DNA from: Planomonospora sp. ID82291
GTDB taxonomy: Bacteria; Actinomycetota; Actinomycetes; Streptosporangiales; Streptosporangiaceae
NCBI RefSeq assembly: GCF_015711645.1
Contig: NZ_JABTEX010000002.1
Location: 620,001 to 684,000, forward strand
DNA length: 64,000 bases
Direction: 5' to 3'
The notes under the pieces are model-generated. The model saw only the letters and a program-made list of their open reading frames with translations, was not told the DNA's origin and searched no databases. Every line of letters begins with the position of its first letter. Within the stretch, counting starts at the first letter, position 1. Positions 44,287 through 54,341 of the stretch are shown here, one piece after another. The translations under genes were made by a program, and so were the position numbers.

Positions 44287-46500
44287 TCAGGCGATCTCCC
44301 CGCTGGGAGCCACCTCGACGTCCTCCCCGGCCGGCTCGCCGGTCTCCTGCGGGGCCTCGCGCCGGAGCCAGAGGGCGCCGAGCGGCGGGACGCGCAGGCG
44401 GGCGGAGTACGGCAGGCCGTGCCGGGGCTCGGCGACGGCCTCCACCGCGCCGAGGTTGCCGATGCCGCTGCCCGCGTAGTCGTAGGCGTCGGTGTTGACG
44501 ACCTCCGTCCAGGCGCCGCCGTACGGCAGGCCGAGGTGGTAGTCCTCGTGCGGCCCGCCGGAGAAGTTGGCCACGCAGGCCACGGCCGAGCCGTCGGGGG
44601 CCTGCCGGAGGAAGGAGAACACGTTGCCCGGCGCGTCGTCGGCGTCGATCCAGCGGAACCCGTCGGGCGAGGTGTCCAGCCGCCACATGGCCGGGGTCTC
44701 CCGGTAGGCCCGGTTGAGGTCGCGCACCAGCCGCTGGACGCCCTTGTGCCCGTCGAAGTCGAGCACCCACCAGTCGAGCCCGCGCTCCTCCGACCACTCC
44801 GAGCCCTGGCCGAACTCGCCGCCCATGAACAGCAGCTGCTTGCCGGGGTGGGCCCACATGAACGCCAGCAGCGCGCGCAGGTTGGCGAAGCGCTGCCACT
44901 CGTCGCCGGGCATCTTGCCCAGCAGCGAGCCCTTGCCGTGCACCACCTCGTCGTGCGAGAGCGGCAGCACGAAGTTCTCCGAGTAGGCGTACATCAGGGA
45001 GAACGTCATCTGGTGGTGGTGGTACTGCCGGAAGACCGGTTCGTGCTTCAGATAGGCGAGCGTGTCGTGCATCCAGCCCATGTTCCACTTGAACCCGAAG
45101 CCCAGTCCGCCCAGGTAGGCGGGGCGGGAGACGCCCGGCCAGGCGGTCGACTCCTCGGCGATCGTGACGATCCCCGGGGCCTCGCGGTAGCAGACCGCGT
45201 TCATCTCCTTGAGGAACTCCACCGCGTCCAGGTTCTCGCGCCCGCCGTACTGGTTGGGGGTCCACTCGCCCTCGCGCCGCGAGTAGTCGAGGTAGAGCAT
45301 CGAGGCGACCGCGTCCACCCGCAGGCCGTCGATGTGGAACTCCTTCAGCCAGTACAGCGCGTTGGCGACCAGGAAGTTGCGCACCTCCCGGCGCCCGAAG
45401 TCGAAGATGAGCGTGCCCCACTCGGGGTGCTCGCCGCGCGCCGGGTCGGAGTGCTCGTACAGGGGCGTGCCGTCGAAGCGGGCCAGCGCCCAGGCGTCCT
45501 TGGGGAAGTGCGCCGGCACCCAGTCGAGGATCACGCCGATCCCGGCCTGGTGCAGCCGGTCCACCAGGTGCCGGAACTCGTCGGGCGAGCCGAACCGGGA
45601 GGTCGGCGCGTAGTAGGAGGTCACCTGGTAGCCCCAGGAGCCGCCGAACGGGTGCTCGGCCACCGGCAGGAGCTCCACGTGCGTGAACCCCATGTCCCGG
45701 ACGTACTCGACCAGCTCGTCGGCGAGCCGCAGGTAGGACAGGCCGGGCCGCCACGAGGCCAGGTGCACCTCGTAGACGCTCATCGGCTCCTCCAGCGCCC
45801 GCCGCCGCGGGCGCGCGTCCATCCACGCCCCGTCCTGCCAGCCGTACTCCGAGCGCTCGACCACCGACGCGGTCGCGGGCGGAACCTCGGTACGGCGGGC
45901 CATCGGGTCGGCCTTCTCCCGCCAGACGCTGTCGGCGCCCAGGACCGCGAACTTGTAGCGCGCGCCCTCGCCGACCCCGGGGACGAACAGCTCCCACACC
46001 CCCGAACCGCCCAGGGAGCGCATCGGGTGGCCGACGCCGTCCCAGTGGTTGAAGTCGCCGATCACCCGGATCCCGCGCGCGTTCGGCGCCCAGACGGAGA
46101 AGGCCGTGCCGTCCACGTCCTGGTGCCGCATGGGCCGCGCGCCGAGCACCTCCCAGAGCCGCTCGTGGCGTCCCTCGCCGATCAGGTGCAGGTCCACCTC
46201 GCCCAGCGTGGGCCAGAACCGGTAGGGGTCGGCCGTCTCGTACGGCTCGGCCCCCGCGTAGGACACCCGGAGCCGGTAGTCGGGGACCTTGTCCAGCCCC
46301 GGGACCGTCACCTCGAACACGCCGGAGTCGAGGTGCTCCATGTCGTGGACGTCGCCGTCGACGAGCACCTGGACCTTCTCCGCCAACGGCCGCAGCGCCC
46401 TGATCGTGACACCGCCCGGCCCCGGATGCGCGCCGAGGATCGAGTGCGGGTCGTGGTGGGCTCCGCCTGCCAGCCGGTTCAGGTCCAGGTCCGCGTTCAT
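44287..46500 (-). CDS. glgB: 1,4-alpha-glucan branching enzyme GlgB
   Basis: 737-aa GH13 enzyme transferring alpha-1,4 chains to alpha-1,6 branch points. Order: N-terminal CBM48-type domains ([20 protein letters not shown], then [24 protein letters not shown]), the barrel with [15 protein letters not shown], the nucleophile region [12 protein letters not shown], the acid/base region [12 protein letters not shown] and [11 protein letters not shown], and a C-terminal beta domain. Full length. ATG 46500. It branches the linear glucan made by GlgE. It lies downstream of mak on the same strand, with two amine-oxidase-like genes between. Confidence 0.95.
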   Translation of the reverse strand: MNADLDLNRLAGGAHHDPHSILGAHPGPGGVTIRALRPLAEKVQVLVDGDVHDMEHLDSGVFEVTVPGLDKVPDYRLRVSYAGAEPYETADPYRFWPTLGEVDLHLIGEGRHERLWEVLGARPMRHQDVDGTAFSVWAPNARGIRVIGDFNHWDGVGHPMRSLGGSGVWELFVPGVGEGARYKFAVLGADSVWREKADPMARRTEVPPATASVVERSEYGWQDGAWMDARPRRRALEEPMSVYEVHLASWRPGLSYLRLADELVEYVRDMGFTHVELLPVAEHPFGGSWGYQVTSYYAPTSRFGSPDEFRHLVDRLHQAGIGVILDWVPAHFPKDAWALARFDGTPLYEHSDPARGEHPEWGTLIFDFGRREVRNFLVANALYWLKEFHIDGLRVDAVASMLYLDYSRREGEWTPNQYGGRENLDAVEFLKEMNAVCYREAPGIVTIAEESTAWPGVSRPAYLGGLGFGFKWNMGWMHDTLAYLKHEPVFRQYHHHQMTFSLMYAYSENFVLPLSHDEVVHGKGSLLGKMPGDEWQRFANLRALLAFMWAHPGKQLLFMGGEFGQGSEWSEERGLDWWVLDFDGHKGVQRLVRDLNRAYRETPAMWRLDTSPDGFRWIDADDAPGNVFSFLRQAPDGSAVACVANFSGGPHEDYHLGLPYGGAWTEVVNTDAYDYAGSGIGNLGAVEAVAEPRHGLPYSARLRVPPLGALWLRREAPQETGEPAGEDVEVAPSGEIA

Positions 46501-46679
46501 GGATCAACTCCCGTTGGTCGATATTCCCTAACCCTGCCCGCCTGTCGGCGTTCAACCCACTCGGTGGGCGGCATGCCAGGAAAGATCTTCTCGCGATCGC
46601 CGCCTCCCCGGAAGCGGGGGAGGCGGCGCCGGCCGGGACCGCGCAGAACCCGCGCCGGGCCCGGCCTGCGCGGGTCCGG

Positions 46680-46767
46680 GCCGGGACCGGCACGGGGTCG
46701 GCGGAGGCCCGGCGGAGGTTCAGGCCGGGACCGGCACGGGGTCGGCGGAGGCTCGGCGGAGGTTCAG
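46680..46767. repeat. 44-bp tandem direct repeat covering the end of a gene
   Basis: 46680-46723 and 46724-46767 are identical except for one base. The right copy includes the last bases and stop codon of the copper amine oxidase-like gene, so the left copy is a duplicate of that gene's 3' end. Confidence 0.92.
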
Positions 46768-48011
46768 GACGGGTTCTTCGCGGTCACGTCGCGCGGGGTG
46801 ATCCGGAAGCCCTGCCAGTGGGTGGGCATGGGGTCGGCGTCCTCGTCGCGGGCGACGTGGTGGAATCCCACGTTGACCCAGACCACGGGGTCGGTGAGCC
46901 GCTTGCCGTCGGCGACGTAGCGGTCGAGGCTCTTGCCGCAGCCGGGCGTGGGGTTGGTGCTCGCCAGCCGCTCGCACGCCCGGTAGTCGGTCACGTAGAG
47001 GTCGGCGCGGGTGAAGGCCTCGTCGGCGGGCCCCCGGTACTCCGCGCTGGCGAGGTTGTTGATCTCCCAGGAGACCGGGTGGCGGTCGGCGTTGCGCACG
47101 CCGGAGTCGACCACCCGCCACCACCGCATCCGGCCGTTGACGGCCTTGGTCTCCTCGTCGAAGACGGTCTTGACGAGCTTCCGCTTCGACGTGCCGGACC
47201 CCGCGAAGTCGTACTGCTCGACGACGTCGCCGCGCGAGCCCTCGATGTCGAAGTCGAGCCGCCAGAAGACGTTGTGGTTGTGGCTCTCCTCGAACTTCGT
47301 CGAGCCCACCCCGATCGGCCAGCCGTACCCGGGCGTGGTGGTGAAGCCGGAGAGCGAGCCGGTCGCCCCGATGCGCGGGGTGATCGCGCCGTCGTCGCCG
47401 AACGCCCACTCGACCAGGTAGGTGTACCAGCCCAGCTGGAAGGCGGCGAACACCACCAGGTCGGTCCCCTGCACGGACGTGCTCACCCCCTCGCCGTCCG
47501 ACTTCATGTAGCCGTGGCCGCGCGCCCGCGTGGTGACGCAGACGAACTGGCTGCGGCGCTCGCCGCCGGGGCAGTCGGCGGACTTCAGTGCGATGGCGTC
47601 GTCGCCGATGGTGCCGATGTCGTGGAAGCGCGGCTCGCCGCTGTCGTAGGGGACGTGGATCTGCGCCAGCGCGGTGCTGCGCAGCACGCCGGTCGGCTCG
47701 CCGCCGTCGGGGGTGTAGGTGACGTCGGTGAGGGTCAGCCCCTCGATGGTGCGCATCTCCCAGCACAGCTGCCAGCGCGCGCCGTTCGGCAGCGTCTTGT
47801 CGATCCGGTACGGCGAGCTGCACGACGGCTGGGAGCCGGGTGCGGCCTGCGCGGCCCGGGCGGCGCCCGCGGACCCGGCGGCGGCCCGGACGGCTTCCGC
47901 GGCCCCGGCGGTCCCGGCGGTCTCCGTGGACCCGGCGGTGCTCCCGGTGGCTCCGGTGAGCCCGGCGGCGAGCAGGGCGGAGGAGAGGGTCAGGCGGAGG
48001 AACACGGTCAC
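46764..48011 (-). CDS. Copper amine oxidase-like catalytic-domain protein (secreted)
   Basis: 415 aa. A signal peptide and an Ala/Gly/Thr-rich stretch (TAGAAEAVRAAAGSAGAARA) precede a region like the catalytic domain of copper amine oxidases: PYDSGEP (base region), LGWYTYLVEWAFGDDGAI at the topaquinone site, HNHNVFWRLDFDIEG with two His copper ligands, and VVWVNVGFHHVARDED near the C-terminus. The usual Asn-Tyr-Asp/Glu cofactor motif reads Trp-Tyr-Thr, so the Tyr is kept but its neighbours are not; activity is uncertain. GTG 48011 overlaps the upstream gene (GTGA). Confidence 0.72.
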   Translation of the reverse strand: MTVFLRLTLSSALLAAGLTGATGSTAGSTETAGTAGAAEAVRAAAGSAGAARAAQAAPGSQPSCSSPYRIDKTLPNGARWQLCWEMRTIEGLTLTDVTYTPDGGEPTGVLRSTALAQIHVPYDSGEPRFHDIGTIGDDAIALKSADCPGGERRSQFVCVTTRARGHGYMKSDGEGVSTSVQGTDLVVFAAFQLGWYTYLVEWAFGDDGAITPRIGATGSLSGFTTTPGYGWPIGVGSTKFEESHNHNVFWRLDFDIEGSRGDVVEQYDFAGSGTSKRKLVKTVFDEETKAVNGRMRWWRVVDSGVRNADRHPVSWEINNLASAEYRGPADEAFTRADLYVTDYRACERLASTNPTPGCGKSLDRYVADGKRLTDPVVWVNVGFHHVARDEDADPMPTHWQGFRITPRDVTAKNPS

Positions 48012-48682
48012 CACTCCAGGGTGAGGATCTTCTTGGCGGACAGGTCGACGACGATCCGGCTGGTGTCCAGCCAGCTGCCGTCGGGCAGCCGGACGAACAA
48101 CCGGACGCACCGGTGGACCTCGCAGGCCCCGGCGACCCGGTCTCCGGGGCGCGGGGTGAAGGTCAGCGCCCGCAGCCCCAGGTCGGCGGCGGAGACCAGC
48201 GGCCTGCCGCCCGCCTTCAGGTGCGCCGCGCGCACCCGCCCGCCGTACTTCGGGTCGGCCAGCAGCAGCTCGGCGGCGGCGGTCTCCTCGCCGCGGGAGG
48301 GCGGCGGCTGCACGCCGCGGCCGGTCCTCTCCTCCACGACCTCGCCCCTGGCCAGGTCCACGGTCCGCACGACGAGCCGGTCGGTGCGGTAGTCGTAGAT
48401 GTAGGCGTCGGCCCGGCGCCGCTCGCCGGCCGCCTTGTCGTCGTCGCGCTCGACGTAGAGCAGCTCGGCCCGTCCGGTCGTCATGTGGCTGCGCCAGGTC
48501 GCCGAGGCGATCCGACCCGCCCGGGTGACCTCGTCACCGGTCAGCGGGTCTCCCGGCGAGGGCGGGCGGGCCACGGACTGGGCCGCCTGCGATCCCGTCT
48601 CCCCCGGAACCAGGGACAGCACCCCCACGACGGCCGTCGCCCCGGCGACGGCGAACGCCATCATGATCCGTGCCCGTCTCAT
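48008..48682 (-). CDS. Secreted protein resembling N-terminal domains of copper amine oxidase
   Basis: 224 aa with signal peptide or anchor (MRRARIMMAFAVAGATAVVGVL). The rest (DPLTGDEVTRAGRIA, YIYDYRTDRLVVRTVDLARGEVVE, PPPSRGEETAAAELLLADPKYGG) resembles the D2/D3 substrate-side domains of copper amine oxidases, which normally sit in one chain with the catalytic domain. Its stop overlaps the start of the catalytic-like gene, suggesting a split enzyme with two separately exported parts. Confidence 0.65.
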   Translation of the reverse strand: MRRARIMMAFAVAGATAVVGVLSLVPGETGSQAAQSVARPPSPGDPLTGDEVTRAGRIASATWRSHMTTGRAELLYVERDDDKAAGERRRADAYIYDYRTDRLVVRTVDLARGEVVEERTGRGVQPPPSRGEETAAAELLLADPKYGGRVRAAHLKAGGRPLVSAADLGLRALTFTPRPGDRVAGACEVHRCVRLFVRLPDGSWLDTSRIVVDLSAKKILTLEW

Positions 48683-48766
48683 CTCATACCTACTCTCCGC
48701 GCGTTTTCGTATGCGAAGAGTAGTGAATCCGGGACGGCCGGTCAGGGGGAATGGGGAACCGTTGGC

Positions 48767-50086
48767 TCAGGAACCGAAAGCGGCCAGGGGCACCGGCAGC
48801 CAGGAGGGGCGGTTGCGCGCCTCGTAGACGACCTCGTAGACGGCCTTGGACAGCTCCAGGGCGCGCAGCAGGACGGCGTCCTCCCCCAGCAGCCGCCCGC
48901 CGCCCGCCGAGTAGCCGGCCAGGAACGACGAGCGGTTGAGCTCGGCCCACTCCGCGGCCTGCGGGAGCAGGTTGCCGGCCTCCGGGTGGTCGGCCAGCAG
49001 GTGCCGCGCGGCGTAGTCGAAGGAGCGCAGCATCCCGGCCACGTCGCGCAGCGGGGACGACAGCGCCCGGCGCTCGGCCAGCGGCTGGCCGGGCTCGCCC
49101 TCGAAGTCGAGGATGATCCAGTCCGTCGGGGTGCGCATCACCTGGCCCAGGTGGTAGTCGCCGTGCACCCGCTGGACGGGCACGGCGTGCGCCACGTCCA
49201 CGACCCGCTGGTAGGCCTCCTCGGCGACCGGCGCGCAGACGGCCAGCTCGGGGACCTCCTCGACGGCGCGGGCCAGGCGGCGGCGCTGGTCCTCCATCAG
49301 GTGCTTGACCTCGGCCGCCTCCATCACGCCGACCGGGAACGCGGCGGCCAGCTCCTGGTGGATCTCGGCCGTGGCGGTGCCGAGCCGGAAGGACTCGGCG
49401 CTGAAGTCGCCGCCCGCGTCCGAGGCCGACTGTTCCGGGGAGCCGTACAGGTCGCGGACGCTCGCCAGGGCGAGCGCCCAGCCGTCGTTGGCGTTGGGCA
49501 GGAACTCCTGGGTCATCGCGAGCGTGGTCGGCTCGCCGTCGAGGTCGGTCTCGATCCAGCCGTACGGCTGCGCGATGTGGGCCGCCTTGCGCAGGGCCAG
49601 GGCGTTGACGATCTCCAGCTCCGGGTTGACGCCCGGGATCAGCCGGCGGAACAGCTTGCAGATGTAGGCGTCGCCGTACACCAGGGAGGTGTTGGACTGC
49701 TCGGCGCCGAGCACCAGGCTCCGCTGCGAGGTGTCGAGCGCGGTGCCCTCCAGGTGGCGGAAGCGCAGGGGGCCGAGGTCGCGCCCGGCGGCCATGGCCT
49801 CCAGCAGGGTGCCGGTGAGGTCGGCGTCGTGCGCCGCGTCGTACAGGCCCCGGCCGTCGTCGTGGCCGATCAGCACATGGGTGAGCCGGTCGGGGACGTG
49901 GTCGCGGCAGCCCAGCAGGAGCTGGTAGCGGTCGCGGTCGCCCCCCTGGCGCACCGAGACGATCAGGTGACGGAGTCCCGGGACGAGTTCGAGGTCGGAG
50001 TCGACCGCCAGCTCGTCGATGGGGCGCCCCTTACCGGCGAACCATCGCTGATGCGCTATCCAACCGGCAAGGAGCTCCGTCAACAC
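48767..50086 (-). CDS. mak: Maltokinase
   Basis: 439-aa enzyme phosphorylating maltose with ATP to alpha-maltose-1-phosphate, the GlgE donor. The N-terminal cap reads LAGWIAHQRWFAGKGRPI; catalytic motifs are VHGDYHLGQVM and WIILDFEGEPGQPLAERR. GTG 50086, three bases after the treS stop, so it is translationally close to TreS, which supplies maltose. Some actinobacteria fuse the two enzymes; here they are separate. Confidence 0.94.
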   Translation of the reverse strand: MLTELLAGWIAHQRWFAGKGRPIDELAVDSDLELVPGLRHLIVSVRQGGDRDRYQLLLGCRDHVPDRLTHVLIGHDDGRGLYDAAHDADLTGTLLEAMAAGRDLGPLRFRHLEGTALDTSQRSLVLGAEQSNTSLVYGDAYICKLFRRLIPGVNPELEIVNALALRKAAHIAQPYGWIETDLDGEPTTLAMTQEFLPNANDGWALALASVRDLYGSPEQSASDAGGDFSAESFRLGTATAEIHQELAAAFPVGVMEAAEVKHLMEDQRRRLARAVEEVPELAVCAPVAEEAYQRVVDVAHAVPVQRVHGDYHLGQVMRTPTDWIILDFEGEPGQPLAERRALSSPLRDVAGMLRSFDYAARHLLADHPEAGNLLPQAAEWAELNRSSFLAGYSAGGGRLLGEDAVLLRALELSKAVYEVVYEARNRPSWLPVPLAAFGS

Positions 50087-50089
50087 GGC

Positions 50090-51793
<1,704 letters not shown>

Positions 51794-51832
51794 GGCTCCC
51801 CGCTGTTCTGCCGGATCGCGCACCCGGCCGGC

Positions 51833-53983
51833 TTACCTTGGGTTCGCCGCCGCGCGCAGGGTGAAGACGTGCGCTGGTTGGACGTGGGGATCAAGGCGCA
51901 CGTAGTTCGACTGCCGCCAGCGGTAGGACTCGCCGGACAGCTCGTCGTCGACGACGAACTCGTCCTGCCAGTCGAGACCGAGGGCGGGCATGTCCAGGGA
52001 CACCGTCGCCTCATGGGTGTGGTGAGGATCGAGGTTGACGACGGCCAGGACGACGTCACCCGCGCCGTGCCGTCGTGTGGCCGTGTCGCGGGCCCCCGGG
52101 AGCCGCTTGGACAAGCAGATCAGGTCCGGGTGGTCGACGCTGTGGAACCGTAGATTACGCAATTCCTGAAGAGCCGGGTGCGCTCTTCGCAACAAATTCA
52201 GGCGCGTGAGGAAAGGCGCCAGACTCCGTCCTTCCTGCTCTGCTCTGACCCAGTCGCGAGGTCTGTACTGATATTTCTCACTATCCAGGTATTCTTCGCT
52301 GCCCGGTCGGACCGGGACGTTCTCCCCGAGCTCGTACCCGGCGTACACCCCCCAGGTCGGCGCGCCCAGCGCCGCGATGACCGCCCTGATCTTGAACGCC
52401 GGGATCCCGCCGTGCTGGAGGTACTCGTGCAGGATGTCCGGGGTGTTGACGAAGAGGTTCGGCCGCATGAAGTGCGACGTCTCGTAGGCCAGCTCGTTCA
52501 GGTACTCCTCGATCTCCTGGCGGGAGTTGCGCCAGGTGAAGTACGTGTACGACTGGTGGTAGCCGACCTTGGCCAGGGCCCGCATCATCGGCGGGCGGGT
52601 GAACGCCTCGGCCAGGAACAGCACGTCGGGGTCGGTGGTGTGGATGTCGGCCAGCAGCCGCTCCCAGAAGGCCACCGGCTTGGTGTGCGGGTTGTCCACC
52701 CGGAAGATCCGCACGCCGTGGTCCATCCAGAGCCGCACCACCCGCTTGACCTCTTCGTAGAGTCCCTCGGGGTCCTTGTCGAAGTTGACCGGGTAGATGT
52801 CCTGGTACTTCTTCGGCGGGTTCTCGGCGTAGGCGATCGAGCCGTCGGCGCGCACGGTGAACCACTCCGGGTGCTCCTTGACCCAGGGGTGGTCGGGCGA
52901 GCACTGCAGCGCCAGGTCGAGGGCGACCTCCATGCCGAGCCGCCGGGCCTTGGCGACGAACGCGTCGAAGTCGTCGAAGGTGCCGAGGTCGGGGTGGATC
53001 GCGTCGTGCCCGCCCGCCTCGGAGCCGATCGCCCACGGCGATCCGGGGTCGTGCTCCTCGGGCGTCAGCGTGTTGTTGCGCCCCTTGCGGAAGGCGTGCC
53101 CGATCGGGTGGATCGGCGGCAGGTAGACGACGTCGAAGCCCATCTGCGCGACCGCGGGGAGCCGTTCGGCCGCGGTCTGGAAGGTGCCCGACTTGGGGGC
53201 GGACCCCGGCTCGACGATCGCGCCCTCGGAGCGCGGGAAGAACTCGTACCAGGAGCCGAACAGCGCCCTGCGCCGGTGGACCTGGACCGTGTGCCGGGCC
53301 GACCGCGTCACCAGGTCCCGCAGCGGGTGCGCCTGCAGGATCGCGGCCGTCTCCGGCAGCTGCACCGCCGCGAACCGGGCCCGGGGGTCGCGGCCCTCGT
53401 CGCGCAGCGCGGCGGCGATCGCCGACAGCGCCGCCCGGTGCCCGCAGGCCCCGTGGCCGTTCCTGCCGGTGCCGGTGCCGGTGCCGGTGCCGCGCGCCGT
53501 GCCGTTCCCGGCGGCGCCGCCCTCGGCGGCCTCGGCCCCGCCGCCGTCGCCGTCCGCCGGCGGCAGGCCCCTGCCGGAGCAGTCCGCCGGCCGTACGGCC
53601 CGCGCCGCGCGCTCGAAGAGCCGGGCGCCCTCCTCGCACATCAGGTCGGCGTCCATGCCGCGCGGGATCTTGATGCCCGCGTCGTGCAGCCAGGTGGCGA
53701 TGGGGTCGCTCCACGCCTCGACGCGGAAGTGCCACGTGCCCTCGGCGGGCAGCGTCACGTCCACGCCCCAGCGGTCGGTCCCCGGAGCCAGCGCGCGCAT
53801 GCGCAGCAGCGGGCCGCGCGCGCCGTCCGGGTCGGTCAGCACGACTCCGGCGGCGACCGCGTCGTGTCCCTCCCGGAACACGACGGCGGAGATCTCGAAG
53901 GTCTCACCCGCGGCGGCCTTGGCGGGGTAGCGCCCGCAGTCGACCACGGGGTGGATGTCCTGAATAGGGATTCGTCCGATCAT
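51833..53983 (-). CDS. glgE: Maltosyltransferase GlgE (alpha-1,4-glucan:maltose-1-phosphate)
   Basis: 716-aa GH13_3 enzyme extending alpha-1,4-glucans from maltose-1-phosphate. Predicted nucleophile Asp430 lies in VRIFRVDNPHTKP and acid/base Glu459 in LFLAEAFTRP. In Streptomyces coelicolor GlgE1 these are Asp394 and Glu423, so both are shifted by 36, which matches a Gly/Thr/Ala-rich insert (residues about 145-185, including GTGTGTGTG) in the N-terminal half. ATG 53983. First gene of the minus-strand operon and divergent from glgP. Confidence 0.94.
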   Translation of the reverse strand: MIGRIPIQDIHPVVDCGRYPAKAAAGETFEISAVVFREGHDAVAAGVVLTDPDGARGPLLRMRALAPGTDRWGVDVTLPAEGTWHFRVEAWSDPIATWLHDAGIKIPRGMDADLMCEEGARLFERAARAVRPADCSGRGLPPADGDGGGAEAAEGGAAGNGTARGTGTGTGTGRNGHGACGHRAALSAIAAALRDEGRDPRARFAAVQLPETAAILQAHPLRDLVTRSARHTVQVHRRRALFGSWYEFFPRSEGAIVEPGSAPKSGTFQTAAERLPAVAQMGFDVVYLPPIHPIGHAFRKGRNNTLTPEEHDPGSPWAIGSEAGGHDAIHPDLGTFDDFDAFVAKARRLGMEVALDLALQCSPDHPWVKEHPEWFTVRADGSIAYAENPPKKYQDIYPVNFDKDPEGLYEEVKRVVRLWMDHGVRIFRVDNPHTKPVAFWERLLADIHTTDPDVLFLAEAFTRPPMMRALAKVGYHQSYTYFTWRNSRQEIEEYLNELAYETSHFMRPNLFVNTPDILHEYLQHGGIPAFKIRAVIAALGAPTWGVYAGYELGENVPVRPGSEEYLDSEKYQYRPRDWVRAEQEGRSLAPFLTRLNLLRRAHPALQELRNLRFHSVDHPDLICLSKRLPGARDTATRRHGAGDVVLAVVNLDPHHTHEATVSLDMPALGLDWQDEFVVDDELSGESYRWRQSNYVRLDPHVQPAHVFTLRAAANPR

Positions 53984-54341
53984 CGCGTCTCACGGTAGCG
54001 GCGGCACGCCCGGTGCCGCCGGGATGGTCCGGCCAAGAAAGACCCTTCGCTTCTCAAGCATCCCCTGACCGGCCGCGGGGCAGGACGAGGCACCGCCTCC
54101 CGTGCGGACGGCCGGATCCCGGAGGCAGGGCGGATGACTCATTATGTGGGTTGCCCCGATAGTGACGCTTCATGCCTCGCGGAGCGAAGATCCGGAGAGC
54201 TTCCTTCACGAGGATTTCTTCTCCCCGTCGCCGCGCCATCAACTCACGGGGACGTGTTTGGAGGACGGTGATTGCGGTGAGGGGGAGACGCGTGAGCATT
54301 CTGGTCGCCCCTGTGGCGTTGAGTAACTAGGGTCTGGCAGC
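53984..54341. promoter_or_regulatory. Divergent promoter region glgE / glgP
   Basis: 358 bases, AT-rich at about 54135-54215, where promoters are most likely. A small minus-strand open frame (54054-54299) has no recognisable features and is not called. No clear operator was found. Confidence 0.5.

Noticed and set aside
54054-54299. Small minus-strand open frame between glgE and glgP
   Set aside because: No SD, no motif, and it occupies the expected divergent promoter region.
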